Shown piece by piece: positions 46,750 to 58,412 of a DNA stretch of 64,000 nt; positions within the stretch are counted from its first letter, which is position 1; each line of letters opens with the position of its first letter. The stretch covers positions 7,200,001 through 7,264,000 of the forward strand of contig CM034112.1 in NCBI GenBank assembly GCA_019914945.1. The letters are read 5' to 3'. The stretch comes from Typha latifolia (Eukaryota; Streptophyta; Magnoliopsida; Poales; Typhaceae). A model generated the notes under the pieces. That model was not told the DNA's origin. It ran no database searches and saw only the letters and a program-made list of their open reading frames with translations. A program made the position numbers and the translations under genes.

Positions 46750-46975
46750 AAAAAAAAAGATAATTCCTTTTTCACCCTTGATTTGTCACCCTTTTTTACA
46801 ATGACATTGTGAACTTTTTTTGGTACATAATGAAAAATTAGACCGGTTGCTATGAAAACAAAAATCAAAAGGTGAAAAGGAAATTATCCCCCAAAATGGT
46901 GATAAAACGGTGATATTTCAAGAGGTGAAAAGTGAATAATCCCCCAAAAAAACCTATTGCTATGAAAACAAAAAT
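46750..46975. repeat. Small inverted-repeat element
   Basis: GATAATTCCTTTTTCACCCTT near 46758 is nearly the inverse of AAGGTGAAAAGGAAATTATC near 46870. A further copy of the right arm (GAGGTGAAAAGTGAATAATC) follows near 46921. The phrase TGCTATGAAAACAAAAATCAA occurs twice (46849 and 46968). Probably a partially duplicated small MITE. Confidence 0.45.
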
Positions 46976-48244
46976 CAAGAATTTTCAAATTTTCAAATTT
47001 TTTATTTTGGCTCTTATTTCTTTTAATATTCCAACAAAACTCCCCTTCTTTCCTAATCCTTGTACCTAAATCCCTAAATATCCAAAACCACTCTCTTCCT
47101 TAATACCAAATTTCCTTTTTATTCTCTGTTACCATATCCCAAATTTCAAAATTTCCCCCAAATCCAATCAAACTAACCCCACCCCAAACCCTCTCGCTCA
47201 ACCAAACTCATAACCATACTAACCCAAGCCCAAACCTTCACACTCAACCAAACCCATATCCCCTAACCCAAACCCATTAACTAAATACTACACCCAGTTC
47301 ACTTTAAACCCATTAAATAAACCAAGTAGATCTAATCCATCTAAACCCGTGATGAGACCAACCTCACCCAACCATTTTCATCTTCTTCCTCTAAACCTAG
47401 CCATAATTCATCTACCTTCACGCAATCGGCAGCTGCTGTCGACGCTACAACTGCTTCACTGTAGCATTTCGTCACTGGCTCATCATTGACACCACTTCCA
47501 CCATCTCCTGGCGAACCAATCGCCACCGGCACTACCACCAGTATTGCTATCGATGCCGCCTGCAATAGCTGCCCATCGATTCTTCCGACCTCCCCGCACT
47601 ACTAGTGGCTTTCAATACCTCTGGGACCTCTACCAACCCCTACCATTGCTGTTGCTATCCACCAACTCTGAAAGAAGCAAACCACATAGAATAACCACCA
47701 CGGGACAGATAAAGAGAGGAGAAAAGAAAGGGTTGAGGAATCAAACTTTGTTTTCAGACAGTCAGGTACGTTTTTCCATAGTAACAAATATTTTAAGGTT
47801 ACTCCTATCTAGTAGTTATCAATTTCTACGGTCTACAAATCTGAGGAAGAGACTACATAAAATACTTTATAAGCTTTTAGTCTTGATACTAAGAGAAGAA
47901 CTGTGTCAAATAAAATATCAATAGTACGTTAATTTTTGGAAAGAAATTTAAAGGTCTTTGCACTGACTAACACAATTTTTGCTTAAAAACCATTTGATTT
48001 TGAAATTAGTCCTTGAATATCCTTATCACAGTTTTAAATTTAATCAATTTATTCAATTCTAAAATTTTTGCATCTGCATAGAATATCACATTGATTAGAT
48101 CAAGATACTTTATTTAAATTAATAAAGTAAGAGATTAATAAAAAATAGTGGTGAAATAAATAGTCTTTTATTAGTTCTAGTTAATAAGAATCACCCGAAG
48201 AAGAAAAAAAAGGGTACATGTCACTTCTTTCTATTCTTATATTG
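46976..48244. other. Unassigned DNA
   Basis: 46990-47330 is strongly C/A-rich with repeated AACCCAAACCC-like words. 47340-47700 is more GC-rich, with short open frames in both directions that I do not recognise. The remainder is AT-rich. No gene or RNA can be supported. Confidence 0.4.
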
Positions 48245-48784
48245 ATAGGGATGAAAGTAAATCTGATATAAATTGGATAGTGTATATTTTTGGTCTGGTA
48301 ACGGATTTAGATACGAATATTGGACGGATAGCAAAATTTAAAATTATATCCCAATTAAATAGATACGGATAAATTTTAAATAGAGAATTAAATTTTAAAC
48401 GGATATTGATCAAAATTTAAACGAATTATAATATTTTATTTAGCGATAATTAACATAAAAATATTAAGAGTTTCAAAAAAAATATTTTTTTGCATGTCAA
48501 ATACATATAAAATTAGCAAAATTAATCTTTACAAATAATATATAATATATCATTAGTAATTATATTAATATTCGCTATTTAATTAATCAAACTACAAATT
48601 ATAAATCATTGAAAAAGATATGCAAATAAATGAATATCTAATATCCATATTTGAATTTGAAAATTATACTCACCCATATCCGAATCCTTATGCAGATCGG
48701 ATAGAATTTTTTATCTGAATCCAGTTCGAATCGGACCCAATAGCAAGTTGGGTCAGAGTTAATCCAACCCGTTATCATCCCTAT
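48245..48784. mobile_element. MITE with ATAGGGATGA inverted termini
   Basis: ATAGGGATGA at 48245-48254 and its inverse TCATCCCTAT at 48775-48784. The flanks TTATATTG and TAACATTG agree at 6 of 8 positions, compatible with an old hAT-type 8-bp duplication. The interior is AT-rich, with GGATACGG- and CGGATA-type words near both ends, and non-coding. Confidence 0.5.
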
Positions 48785-49663
48785 TAACATTGTGCTATCT
48801 CCATGTAGTGAGCACTAAAGGACAAACATAAAAGGAAAATGCCCCATCTACAAATAATAGTAAAAATGGGTCTTACTCGAAAATTAATTGAGCTTTTGGT
48901 GCAAATATCCCGTAAACAAAGAAAAAGAAATATTAAAGGATAGGATGTTGCCATAGTCAAAATATAGATTGAACAGCACTGTAAGCATAGAATAGAAATG
49001 AATCAGCTCCCTATTGCCACATATTGCATCAATTGTATCTTAATTCCTGCAACATTGGCCAAACGAACAGCACTTATTGAGACAATCGAAAACTCGTTGA
49101 AGATAAAATAGCATATATCGTTTCAATATGCCTATCTGAAATATATTAGTGACAAAACATAAGTCATGTCTTCTAACATCACGAAGGTTGATTCTTTCAA
49201 CTAGCCCGAAACAAATAAATCCAACTGGCAATAGTCCTCACCTCTCAAAATATAAGGAACATCAGTTATCACAAGGAAGAATATTATATTACCCAACTGA
49301 CGAATTGATACAAATTTGATACTTTGGAAGATTACCTCAGGATTGATATGTACAACCAGAACCAGCAAAGTTACTATACTTCATCGGACTCGTACAAATT
49401 ATTTATAGCACTCTTTTGCGCAGCCCATGGTCTAGGTAGTTATTTTGTTTATGTCAACCATCAGTCAAATGATAAAAAGAACAGAATAGTCCTCAATTAC
49501 AGATGTAAGGAACCAACTCTACAACCAGCTATATATATATATATATAGAAAACTCTCATTCACAATGCTGAACTTTACAGCTTCTATTATGCCAAAATTT
49601 ACTAGGAGCATTTCATAAAGCGGGATAGGCTTTGAGACATTGAGACATTCTTCCAAATAGAGA
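48785..49663 (-). other. 3' flank of the At1g01500-like gene
   Basis: Directly downstream of its stop on the minus strand, so the near part is the likely 3' UTR. A TA microsatellite lies at 49531-49548. I see no further coding exon here. Confidence 0.5.
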
Positions 49664-52600
49664 TCAGAAGAACCGCCTCCTGAAGCTTCTGGTGGTTGCC
49701 TGGTAGGAACGCATGAGCAGCCCAACACCAATTCCTATCCCGACACACATTCCAAGGCCTATCCCAACACCGACTCTCACACCGGCATTAAACCACGACA
49801 GTTGTCCATCTTCGTCAACGTACCAGCCTTCTGGATAATAGCTGTGTCCAACCTTCATACCAGGATCATTTTCATCTTCTTCTTCTCCAACCTGCAGAAT
49901 CATATAGAAAGAATAAGACATGATTCAGAATTTGATTTTAGTTTTAAGCACGTTGCATAATTTAAAGCATAAAACAAATGTATTTCAACATGCTGTCCAT
50001 TTAACATTTAGACGTGGTGTGTAACTGAAGATTCACGTTGTATTTTCTGCATAACTTCTAGGTAATAGCTGTGTCCAGTCTATGTTGATGCATCACACCT
50101 TAATTGTTAAGTCCTACTCCCTATCTAATAAATGTGTAATACGTCGAGAATTACCTTCACTAAATCCTATCTACAAACATGAGTACATTATGAACATTCA
50201 ATTAATAGTTACTAAATAAGATATATCAATAATAAAACTCATAGTTATCATACTCATATGGACCGCTATCTACATATGTGGCACATTTATGTTGCTATAT
50301 ATAATCCTACTGAATATGAGGGCAACATAATGCATGTGAGGCGGTTTAGCTACTGCCACTGCCTATACAACCGTATACAGCTGCTTTTTTGAACTATGGC
50401 TTAGGTAAGGGTAAGACAAATGGAGACTAATAGAGTTTAAAATATGCAGCTGCTCATCTTCATCTCCATGGTATAGCAAAGACAAGATCCAAATGGAAAT
50501 TAATCCAACTAGCTCCTCTATCCATGTGCGAAAGGGATATATAAGTACAAAATTGAAACCAGCATATGAGGCAACCAAGTTTATCATCCTCTAATCTTGA
50601 TCCCACTTGAACTCATACTTAATCCAACCAACTTTGAAAGTTCATCAAGAAGTTTTCTATCCTATTCATTGTCAATCATATAAAAGCCTATTGCATTTGA
50701 CCCTCTTATCTTAAACCTTGTTACCAAAGACTGTCATATTAGACTTATTTCACTCTGTCTTCCACCTATTTCAATCTCAGAGGAAACTAACGATTTTTCT
50801 TACACATGGATGACCCAATTCAAGTGCTAACAATCTATCTCTTATCCACAATCTCTTGACTACAACCGATGTTTTGGAAGGTGGCCGCAGGTGGCAAGCG
50901 ATCACCCCACCACCTAGCACTTAACGGAATGTGCGCAATAAGACGGTCTAGCATTTTTTAAAATAAAAATAAAACAAAATAAATAATTAATGTTTTACAC
51001 TTACTTCCTCCATTAGTTAACTCACATTTTAAAAAATAAAAACTAAAATTACTACATAGAATATGAAGACATAAGTACTAACTAATTACTGATTTAAAAA
51101 CAGTAATCGATAACTAATTGCTGATTACTAACTAGTTTATTCACATTTCAAAATCCTCTAATCAGCAACTATATACTTAATTAGCAGAATATTTAAGCTT
51201 GGGATGATTAAAATTTAAATTCACTAAAACTGTAAGAGAGTAGGAGTGAGTGATAGAAACTAAGAGAGACAGAGAGAGTGAGAGAGTGGGGGACACAGAA
51301 GGAGACAGAGAGACAGAGAGACAGAGAGATACCGTCTCTTGTGGGAGAGACAGAGAGAGTGGGAGAAAGACCGCCACCACTCGCGACTGGTCGCTGCTAC
51401 CACTTGCGACTAGTCGCTGCCTTCACTGTCGCCAGCCAAAGAAAAAAATTTCTTTTAGGGTTTCGGTGTGAAGCAGCGAGCGAGAGGAGTGATGGTTATT
51501 TTTATATAGGTTAGTTATTAAAACCCGACGCGACCCCTATCAAGAATAGGCAGGCCGAAGCACTAGCCAGCCTATTCGGGCTGCTCGACCCGCCTAGAAC
51601 TTTTTAGCGCCTAGGCAAGCTGCCATTTGTTGGCGCCAATTGGCTTGGCGGGGCGGCCGATGCACTGCCCCGCCATGGTGGCCGCTATTTTCACTTTTCA
51701 AAACCATGACTACAACAAAACCAGCTGACACCTAGCTTACACACTAAAAAAAGGATTTGGTCTCCTTGATACTTAAGCATAAAGGCTTGTGAAATCCTTG
51801 TTTCTCCCATCCATGGATGGACTATCAACTTCACCTCAAAGGCTAGGTTGTTGCACGAGGGATTGCAAACATTCTATACCTACTAGATCCAGACCCAAAT
51901 TCGTTCAATACCTCAACCAACCTCAAATTTGCTATGATCCCAATACTCATCTACCAAACTTTAAACCTTTTTAGTAACTTGTGCTAAAGGGTTGACAATA
52001 CATCACAACACACAAAATATATGCATTACTAAGTGCATATATTGTTTGTGCTAGATGCATTTCAAAAAAATATTGTAACCTACGAATGATAGAAACTAGG
52101 TGATAGGTACAAGGTAAAATCAAATAAACCTGAGAAGCTCAAATCTGACAAAAGATCTGTTGCTTCCAAGTAAAATTTCATCACCATCAACTAGATAAGG
52201 CAAGCAGATTTTTGCAGCAACCCAAGATTTATTACCTTTTATACATTCTAGTCAACCACCTTACACATTATGACACTAACTCACCAATATAATGTCCTTC
52301 ATTTTGAGTCAAATGTAATTTCCAAGCAAGAAAAGATAAAACTAATCACCAACGTCTTATTAATTGCACAAAAGGGGTTAATGAAATAGAAGAATGAAAA
52401 AATCATATGCTGGGAAGCACGGATACTCCAATTTGGGTGGAGTATCCGTATCGGATACGGATACGGGCCGGATACGTATCCGATACGTTTTAGGAGTATC
52501 CTAAATTTAAATAATTAATTTTTATTTTTGGATACGGAGTGGATATGGCTGGATACGTTGGGGATACGTTTCAAATACATTTTGGATACGTTTTGGGTTT

Positions 52601-52718
52601 AATTGGGTAATCGGGCGAGTTCAATTTTATAAACCATTAAGAAACCCGTTAAGAAATTTAACTTACCCCCCCCCCCCCGTTCCACCCCCAATTCAATATC
52701 AATCGAACCGTGCCCTAG

Positions 52719-52776
<58 letters not shown>

Positions 52777-55700
52777 ACGTCGCTCCCCTTCCTCTCTCGA
52801 CGACGCTGCTCCCTCTCTCCTCGACCACGACGACGCCGCCGCTCCCTGTTCTCCCCTTCTCTCTCGACGAACCAACTAACAACGCCGCCGCTTTTTGTTC
52901 TCCCTCTCTCTCGACAAGCCAACCGACGCCGCCATCACTCTCCCTTCTCCCTCCTCTCGACGAACCAGCCAATGAAGGTATGTTCTGTTTATTTCTTCTC
53001 TCGACGAACTAGCTTTTTTTTTCTTCAATTTCTTCTCAGTTTTTCCTCGATTTCTTCTCTGAATTTTTCATTTGATTTCTTCCACTTCCCTTCCCCTTCT
53101 TAAATTATGTTTTAAGTTACTTTTCTCAGTTTTTTTTCTTTTTTTCTCCTTTTCTTTTCTCAGTTTTTTTCTCCCTTCTCTGATTTTTTTTTCTTCTTCG
53201 ATTGTGCAGATTTCTTCTCTGATTTTTTTTTCCTTTTCTACTTTGCCTTATTTACAGTTTAATTAATTCTGTATGATCACTTAAGTATTGCATGTCTGAA
53301 TTTTCAAAGATTTATTGCTTTAAACCTTCTCTAGTTGCTTTAGTATTACAATTCTGAATTTTCAGATTTATTCCATTATTAGATTCCTAGATTAGCCGGT
53401 TATATTTAATTTGAATGACATGAATTCATCTTCTTAAATATTAGTATACCAGTTAGAACTAATACTAATAGTTAAATTAGTACAGTGTAAAAACTTAGAA
53501 TTTCTCTGTTTTATTTTTATCACAGATAAATGGCTACTGAAAGTATGAGTTCTAGTACTAATAGTGTGGCGGTAGATGAGAGTGCTCCGCTTTGGAAATA
53601 TGTAACCAAATTATAAAATATGGGAGGAGGGAATATGAGGTTTCAGTGCAATTATTGTCAGCAAATATACAAAGGAACTTATTATAGAGTAAAAGCTTAT
53701 GTGATGAGAACTAGTGGATATGGAATCAAACAATGCCCTAAAGTAAATAGTCAGCATATTGTGGAGATGAAAAGGATAATAGAGCAGGCTGAGTTAAAAA
53801 TAAAGAACTCTATGTCAAAGTCAATACCATTGCCAATGTCAACTCAACAAGGAACTTCTAGTATGCCCCTTGCAACTTCTTCTAACATGCCCTATGGATC
53901 AAAGAAGAGAAGGTTTGAAAAAACAGCTCTTGAGAAGTCATTTAATATGGCTTTTCGTAATCAATTACACAGTCAAATTGCTAGAATGTTTTACTTTGCT
54001 GGGTTACCTTCTCATCTTGCTAGGAACCCATATTATGTTAAGTCTTATACTTTTGCAACTAAAGTCAAATAGCAAGTTATTTGCCTCCTGGATATAATAT
54101 GTTGAGAACCACACTTCTGCAATGAGAAAGGGCAAACATTAAAAGGTTATTGAAACCCATTAAAGGCACATGGAAGGAAAAAGGGGTTAGCATTGTGTGT
54201 GATAGCTGGACAGATGCACAAAGAAGACCCATCTTTTTTAGAGCTGTAAACTGTGAGGGGGAGTACAAAGATAAATTCTTTATATCTAGCTTGATCAGTA
54301 AAGTAATTGAAGAGGTTGGAGCACAAAATGTGGTGCAAGTCATTACTGATAATGCCCCTGTTTGTAAGTCAGCTGGGATGCTTATAGAGGCTCAGTATTC
54401 AAATATTTTTTGAATTATATGTGTTGTCCATACCCTCAACCTTGCATTAAAGAATATATGTGCATCAAAAAACATTGAGGGGAATGAGCTTGTTTTTGAT
54501 GAATGCAGTTGGATATCCATTGTGGCAGGGGATGTGATGTGCATCAAAAATTTTATCATACAAAACTCTATGCGACTTGTCATTTTCAATGAATTTGTAA
54601 ATTTGAAGTTGATTGTTGTTGCTGATACACGTTTTGCCTCAACTATTGTAATGCTGAGGAGATTCAAAACTATCAAACGTGGGCTACAAACAATGGTTAT
54701 TAGTGATAAATGGAATTCTTATAGAGAGGATAATGTAGGAAAGGCACAATTTGTGAAAGAGAAGGTTCTTGATGATATATGGTGGGACAAAATTGAATAT
54801 ATATTATCTTTTACTGAGCCTATTTATTCAATGCTGAGATTTGCTGATACTGACAAACCTTGCCTCCATTTGATTTATGAAATGTGGGATGATATGATTG
54901 AAAGAGTGAAAATGGCTATATACAGTCATGAGGCAAAAAAAGAAGATGAAGAGTCAGCTTTCTACTCAGTTGTGCATAAAATTCTTGTTGATAGATGGGA
55001 AAGAAGCAATACTCCTCTTCATTGTTTAGCACACTCATTGAATCCAAGGTAAAGTCGATGCTTAAAAATTTATTACATAGTTAGTTGTTTCTTTTGGTTT
55101 ATAGTTTTGTTAATTTAACTTTTGTGCTCTTCTTACTAGGTATTATACCAATACTTGGATTAGTGAGGATCCAAACCGCACTCCTCCGCACAAAGATCTA
55201 GAAATTTCTCGTATGAGAAACAAGTGTTTGAAGAAGTTCTTTCCAAACGGAGAAGAGAGGAGAATTTTAAATAATGAGTATGCCAATTTCTCAACTGCAA
55301 CAAAGGGTTTTGATAACCATGACTCTATTGAAGATAGAGATATTCTTGATCCAAAGAAGTGGTGGGTCATTCATAGTGCTTTTGCACCTAACCTTCAAAA
55401 TTTAGCACTTAAATTACTCGGGCAACCGTGTTCATCATCATGTTGTGAGAAGAATTAGAGCATATATTCATTTATTTACTCAATGAAAAGAAACAAGATC
55501 ACTCCACAACGAGCAGAGGATATTTAGCACTTAAATTACTTGGGCAACCGTGTTCATCATCATGTTGTGAAAAGAATTGAAGCACATATTCATTTATTCA
55601 CTCAATGAAAAGAAACAAGATCACTCCACAACGAGCAGAGGATATAGTTTTTGTCCATAACAATCTTCATCTTCTCTCTAGAAGATTGACTGAGTATATG

Positions 55701-57821
55701 GAAGGGGAGACCAAAATGTGGGATGTTAGAGGAGATTCATTTGATTCATTCGATGAAGCGAGTATTCTTGAAGTAGCTGACCTCTTGCTTGATGAACTTG
55801 ATTTGGAGGCTATTGTATTCACTAATGAAGGCAATGAGGAGAATGACTTAGAATGAAATGAATAATTAATGTCATTGCCAATTACACTACTGACTTATTA
55901 TTACTCTCATTTTGGTGTCATACAAATTGTGAAATGTTGGTGGATACTTTATAAACTTTAGTGCTATGACCTATGAGTCTATGAGTTACTCATATGGAAT
56001 GCAATGATACTACTATTCTCATTTTGGTGCATTATTTGTTGAATGTTGATGTATTCTTTGTCTAATTGTCTTTGATATCTATTACTCTTATTTTTGCTAT
56101 TAAATGCTTATGTAGATAATAGATGTATTAAAATATTAAATGCAATATTATGTATATGTTGTCATTAGAATATAATATTTTTATATAATTTTTTAATTGC
56201 CGTATCCTAGACGTATCGTATCCCGTCTTTTGAGAATTTGCCATATCCCCGTATTCATATCGTATCCGTATCCGTGCTTCATAGATCATATGTTAGATTC
56301 TCAAAGCACATTAGCACTCTATACCCATCTATTTTCCAGTCACATGTGGATAAATTAAGGGAGTGACCATGCTACTATTGATCAACTAATGTCTAGCTTA
56401 GAATCCTCTAGACAAACATAAACATACATGATTTCGCCGAGCAGAAAATAATTACCAAAATAAGCAAATAACATTAATATAGCCATAATTGAAGGGTAAA
56501 ATATCTTACACAAACAGTTAGACTTTTTGATCTAATATCTGAAAGTCTAGTTCTCTAAACATATTTTGACTGCTAAAGCTTGATCTACAAGATGAAAGGC
56601 TCACAAAATAATATTAATACTCCCAATTCTAACCTAGTTCCCTTAGCCAGACAGATAGCTCTGAAATATGGCCGAATTATAAAGAGACTAACTGCAGGTC
56701 CGCAATCCTATGGATTCAATAGTGTACATAGATTCCAACAGAGAAAAAAGATGCAAAGTTTGGCAGAAATTCAGCAGAAGTTTAACTATATGGTCAAGTT
56801 ACCATGCATTAAAGTCATCAATTACAACAATGACAAGTATGCAATCCTAAAATTTTGTAGGTAGAGGAGAAGACACTCATGTCTTCCATAGACTATAATT
56901 TGGGTATTCATATCAAAACATAAAAGGACCCAAAGTTTGTTGTTGCATTAAGAAACCATACACTTATGAGCGACAAGTACCAAACCAAAATAATAAAAGA
57001 CTCAAAACTGTTAAGATTATCAAATCATGTCCAAAAAGTGTAGCTTGGAAAGGAAACAGGGTAAGTTATAAACCAAGACAAAAGTAATCATTACTGAAAA
57101 CTTTACTTACAGATGATGGTGCCCTTCTGCGAGTCAAACCCTCACTGCTGCTCAGCTCCCTCCCAGAGCTCTCCTCATCCTCCGGAATCGAGTCCAGCGC
57201 TCCCGGTCTCACCGGCTTCCTTCTCGGGCTGAGCTGAACTGTCTGCGTAAGAATCAACGGCATCCCCGCAAAGCATCCGGCGACATAAACCTCGATGGAA
57301 GGCGACGAGATCCCAAGCTTAGGCTGCACGAAAGCCGACGAAGCAATCGATGCCGCGGAATAGCAATCCATGCTCCACCCAGTCTTCGGATCCTTATCCG
57401 ACGAATTCGAATGGTTATCGAACCCTATAGCCCCGTTACTCCACGGGGCTTCCACCCTTTCGAGCGTGCCACATAGGATAAGGTTTCCATTATCGTCGCA
57501 GACCTCGAAGTCGACCGCGCCGGTGAGGCGGACGCCGTCGGTGCTAACGTAGGTGACCTCTCCGGCGTTGCGATCTAGGCGATCACGGCGGAGGGGAAGC
57601 GAGGTGGCATCCGCAGCGGGGACGCGCGAGCCGTTGATCTCGAGTGCAGCGCCCACCTCCCGGCGGAGGTGGGAGAGGGTTAACCGGGAGGGGACGGTGT
57701 CGACGGCGCACGGGGCGATGCGGACGTAGAAGAGCCGGATCTCGAGCCACGACGAGAGCCGGCGAGACGCAGCGATGGCCGTCGCCGTCGTTTCCTCCGC
57801 CGTGGGAGGCGGTGGATCCAT
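49664..57821 (-). CDS. At1g01500-like conserved plant protein (2 exons)
   Basis: Exon 1 is 57821-57111 and exon 2 is 49891-49664, for 312 residues. The donor TCT|GTAAGT and acceptor CTGCAG|GTT join in phase 0 (RRRAPSS-VGEEEDEN). I use the ATG at 57819-57821 (MDPPPP) because the longer frame upstream has no ATG. Exon 1 carries WLEIRLFYVRI, the LRRDRLDRNAGEVTYVSTD block, GAVDFEVCD, IEVYVAGCFAGMPLILT and PGALDSIPEDEE. Exon 2 carries DGQLSWFNAG, a glycine-rich hydrophobic segment (GVRVGVGIGLGMCVGIGIG) and a basic RSFRRRFF end. That hydrophobic stretch with a basic tail looks like a C-terminal membrane anchor. Homologues, as I recall, are often named as erythronate-4-phosphate dehydrogenase family, but I see no dehydrogenase fold motif, so the function is unknown. 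Exon 1 is very GC-rich. Confidence 0.92.
50867..51707. mobile_element. 841-bp TIR element in the intron
   Basis: Flanked by an exact 9-bp repeat GACTACAAC (50858-50866 and 51708-51716). The ends are imperfect inverted repeats: left CGATGTTTTGGAAGGTGGCC, and the inverse of the right starts ATGGTTTTGAAAAG and reaches GCGGCCACC. A GA tract lies at 51258-51360, and GC-rich subterminal parts carry GTGGCCGC words. There is no transposase. A 9-bp duplication points to a Mutator-like element; an 8-bp reading would suit hAT. Its size and plan resemble the element in the PPR intron. Confidence 0.65.
52720..52773. repeat. CT microsatellite inside the hAT element
   Basis: Nearly uninterrupted CT dinucleotides, about 25 units, followed by several TCTCTCGACGA-like units to about 52970. 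Confidence 0.92.
53530..55856 (+). pseudogene. hAT transposase (BED finger, DUF659, dimerisation domain), broken
   Basis: Starts at ATG 53530. The BED finger reads APLWKYVTKL, then FQCNYCQQIYKG; the usual His after RVKA is Tyr (RVKAYVMR). The core is readable: YLPPGYNMLRTTLL, the first catalytic Asp in VCDSWTDAQRRP (about 54200), and the second in VITDNAPV (about 54340). A phase-sensitive intron 55049-55139 joins HSLNP-R-YYTNTW. The C-terminal dimerisation part WWVIHSAFAPNLQNLALKLL ends with the Glu of SSCCE (about 55450). Damage: stops at 53614, about 54130 and about 54411, a frame change near 54070, and a 121-bp tandem duplication. It is therefore inactive. The element's real product would cut and paste hAT DNA. 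Confidence 0.88.
55405..55643 (+). repeat. 121-bp tandem duplication in the transposase
   Basis: 55405-55522 and 55526-55643 are near-identical (shared GGGCAACCGTGTTCATCATC and AACGAGCAGAGGATAT) with a period of 121. Because 121 is not a multiple of three, it shifts the frame in the dimerisation domain. The two copies differ at a few positions, so it is not an assembly stutter of one identical read. Confidence 0.9.
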
Positions 57822-58412
57822 GGCCTGCTCCAATTCAGGGACCAAGGGAGGGTTCCACCATCTCGATATCTAGGGTTACGAAGGGTTAAGAGTCGGATAG
57901 AGGGAAGAGAAGAAGTAGGAGAACAGACAGCCCCAAAGACAGAGTTGCCGAAGGATTTGATGCAACGCGCGTTGTGGGAATAGATTAGAGCTACGTCGGA
58001 TGAGTGAGGGAGGGTAGTTATCGCTTGAAAAGACGGTTGCACGTCTCGCGGTGTTCGTATGAGATGGAAATTTTGGTGAAACTGAATAGAATTAAAAATT
58101 GGGAAATAGAAAGGTGACAGAAATTTCTACGGCATGGAAATTTTGTTAAAATTAAACAGAAGAATAAACTGAGAAACTAGAAAGGTGATAGAAATTTCTA
58201 GGGCATGGGGCCCATAATTAGGCGTGGGTCGGTGAAAATGAGTTCGATATTATCTATAGAAGAGTCTTGGATTAGAGGCTTTAATAAGTATTTTATTTAA
58301 GAGTAATTCTACGTTCTTCATAGTGTCTTTTCTTCGTGCACAACAAATTATTGGAACAATACTAGTAAAACCTAAAATCTAAGATTATTTTATTAAATCC
58401 GCAGATCTTGAG
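57822..58412 (-). promoter_or_regulatory. 5' flank of the At1g01500-like gene, with a short tandem repeat
   Basis: The nearest 200 bases are the presumptive 5' UTR and core promoter on the minus strand. An AACCCTAG word (telo-box-like) lies at about 57870. Further out, about 58062-58132 and 58133-58205 form an imperfect tandem pair of some 72 bases (shared ATGGAAATTTTG and GAAATTTCTA). No gene is seen here. Confidence 0.4.

Larger units (their letters stand above)
52410..56284 (+). mobile_element. hAT DNA transposon with decayed transposase
   Basis: 3875 bp. Termini CTGGGAAGCACGGATAC (left) and CTATGAAGCACGGATAC (inverse of right) sit inside a perfect 8-bp target duplication ATCATATG (52402-52409 and 56285-56292), the hAT hallmark. 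Both subterminal regions are packed with GGATACG or CGTATCC words, likely transposase-binding repeats. A CT microsatellite (52720-52773), a C run (about 52666-52678) and a T-rich leader precede the transposase. The element lies antisense to the host gene whose intron it occupies. The intact ends could still be mobilised in trans. Confidence 0.9.
49892..57110 (-). other. 7.2-kb intron of the At1g01500-like gene
   Basis: Bounded by GTAAGT at 57110-57105 and CAG at 49894-49892 on the minus strand. More than half is two transposons (50867-51707 and 52410-56284). The rest is AT-rich and non-coding. Neither TE touches the splice sites. Confidence 0.85.

Noticed and set aside
47341..47924. Short frames on both strands in a GC-richer patch.
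   Set aside because: No recognisable family, splice structure or codon signal. Not listed as genes.
57822..57845. Eight extra N-terminal residues for the At1g01500-like protein.
   Set aside because: The frame opens with TTG, and the first ATG is at 57819-57821.
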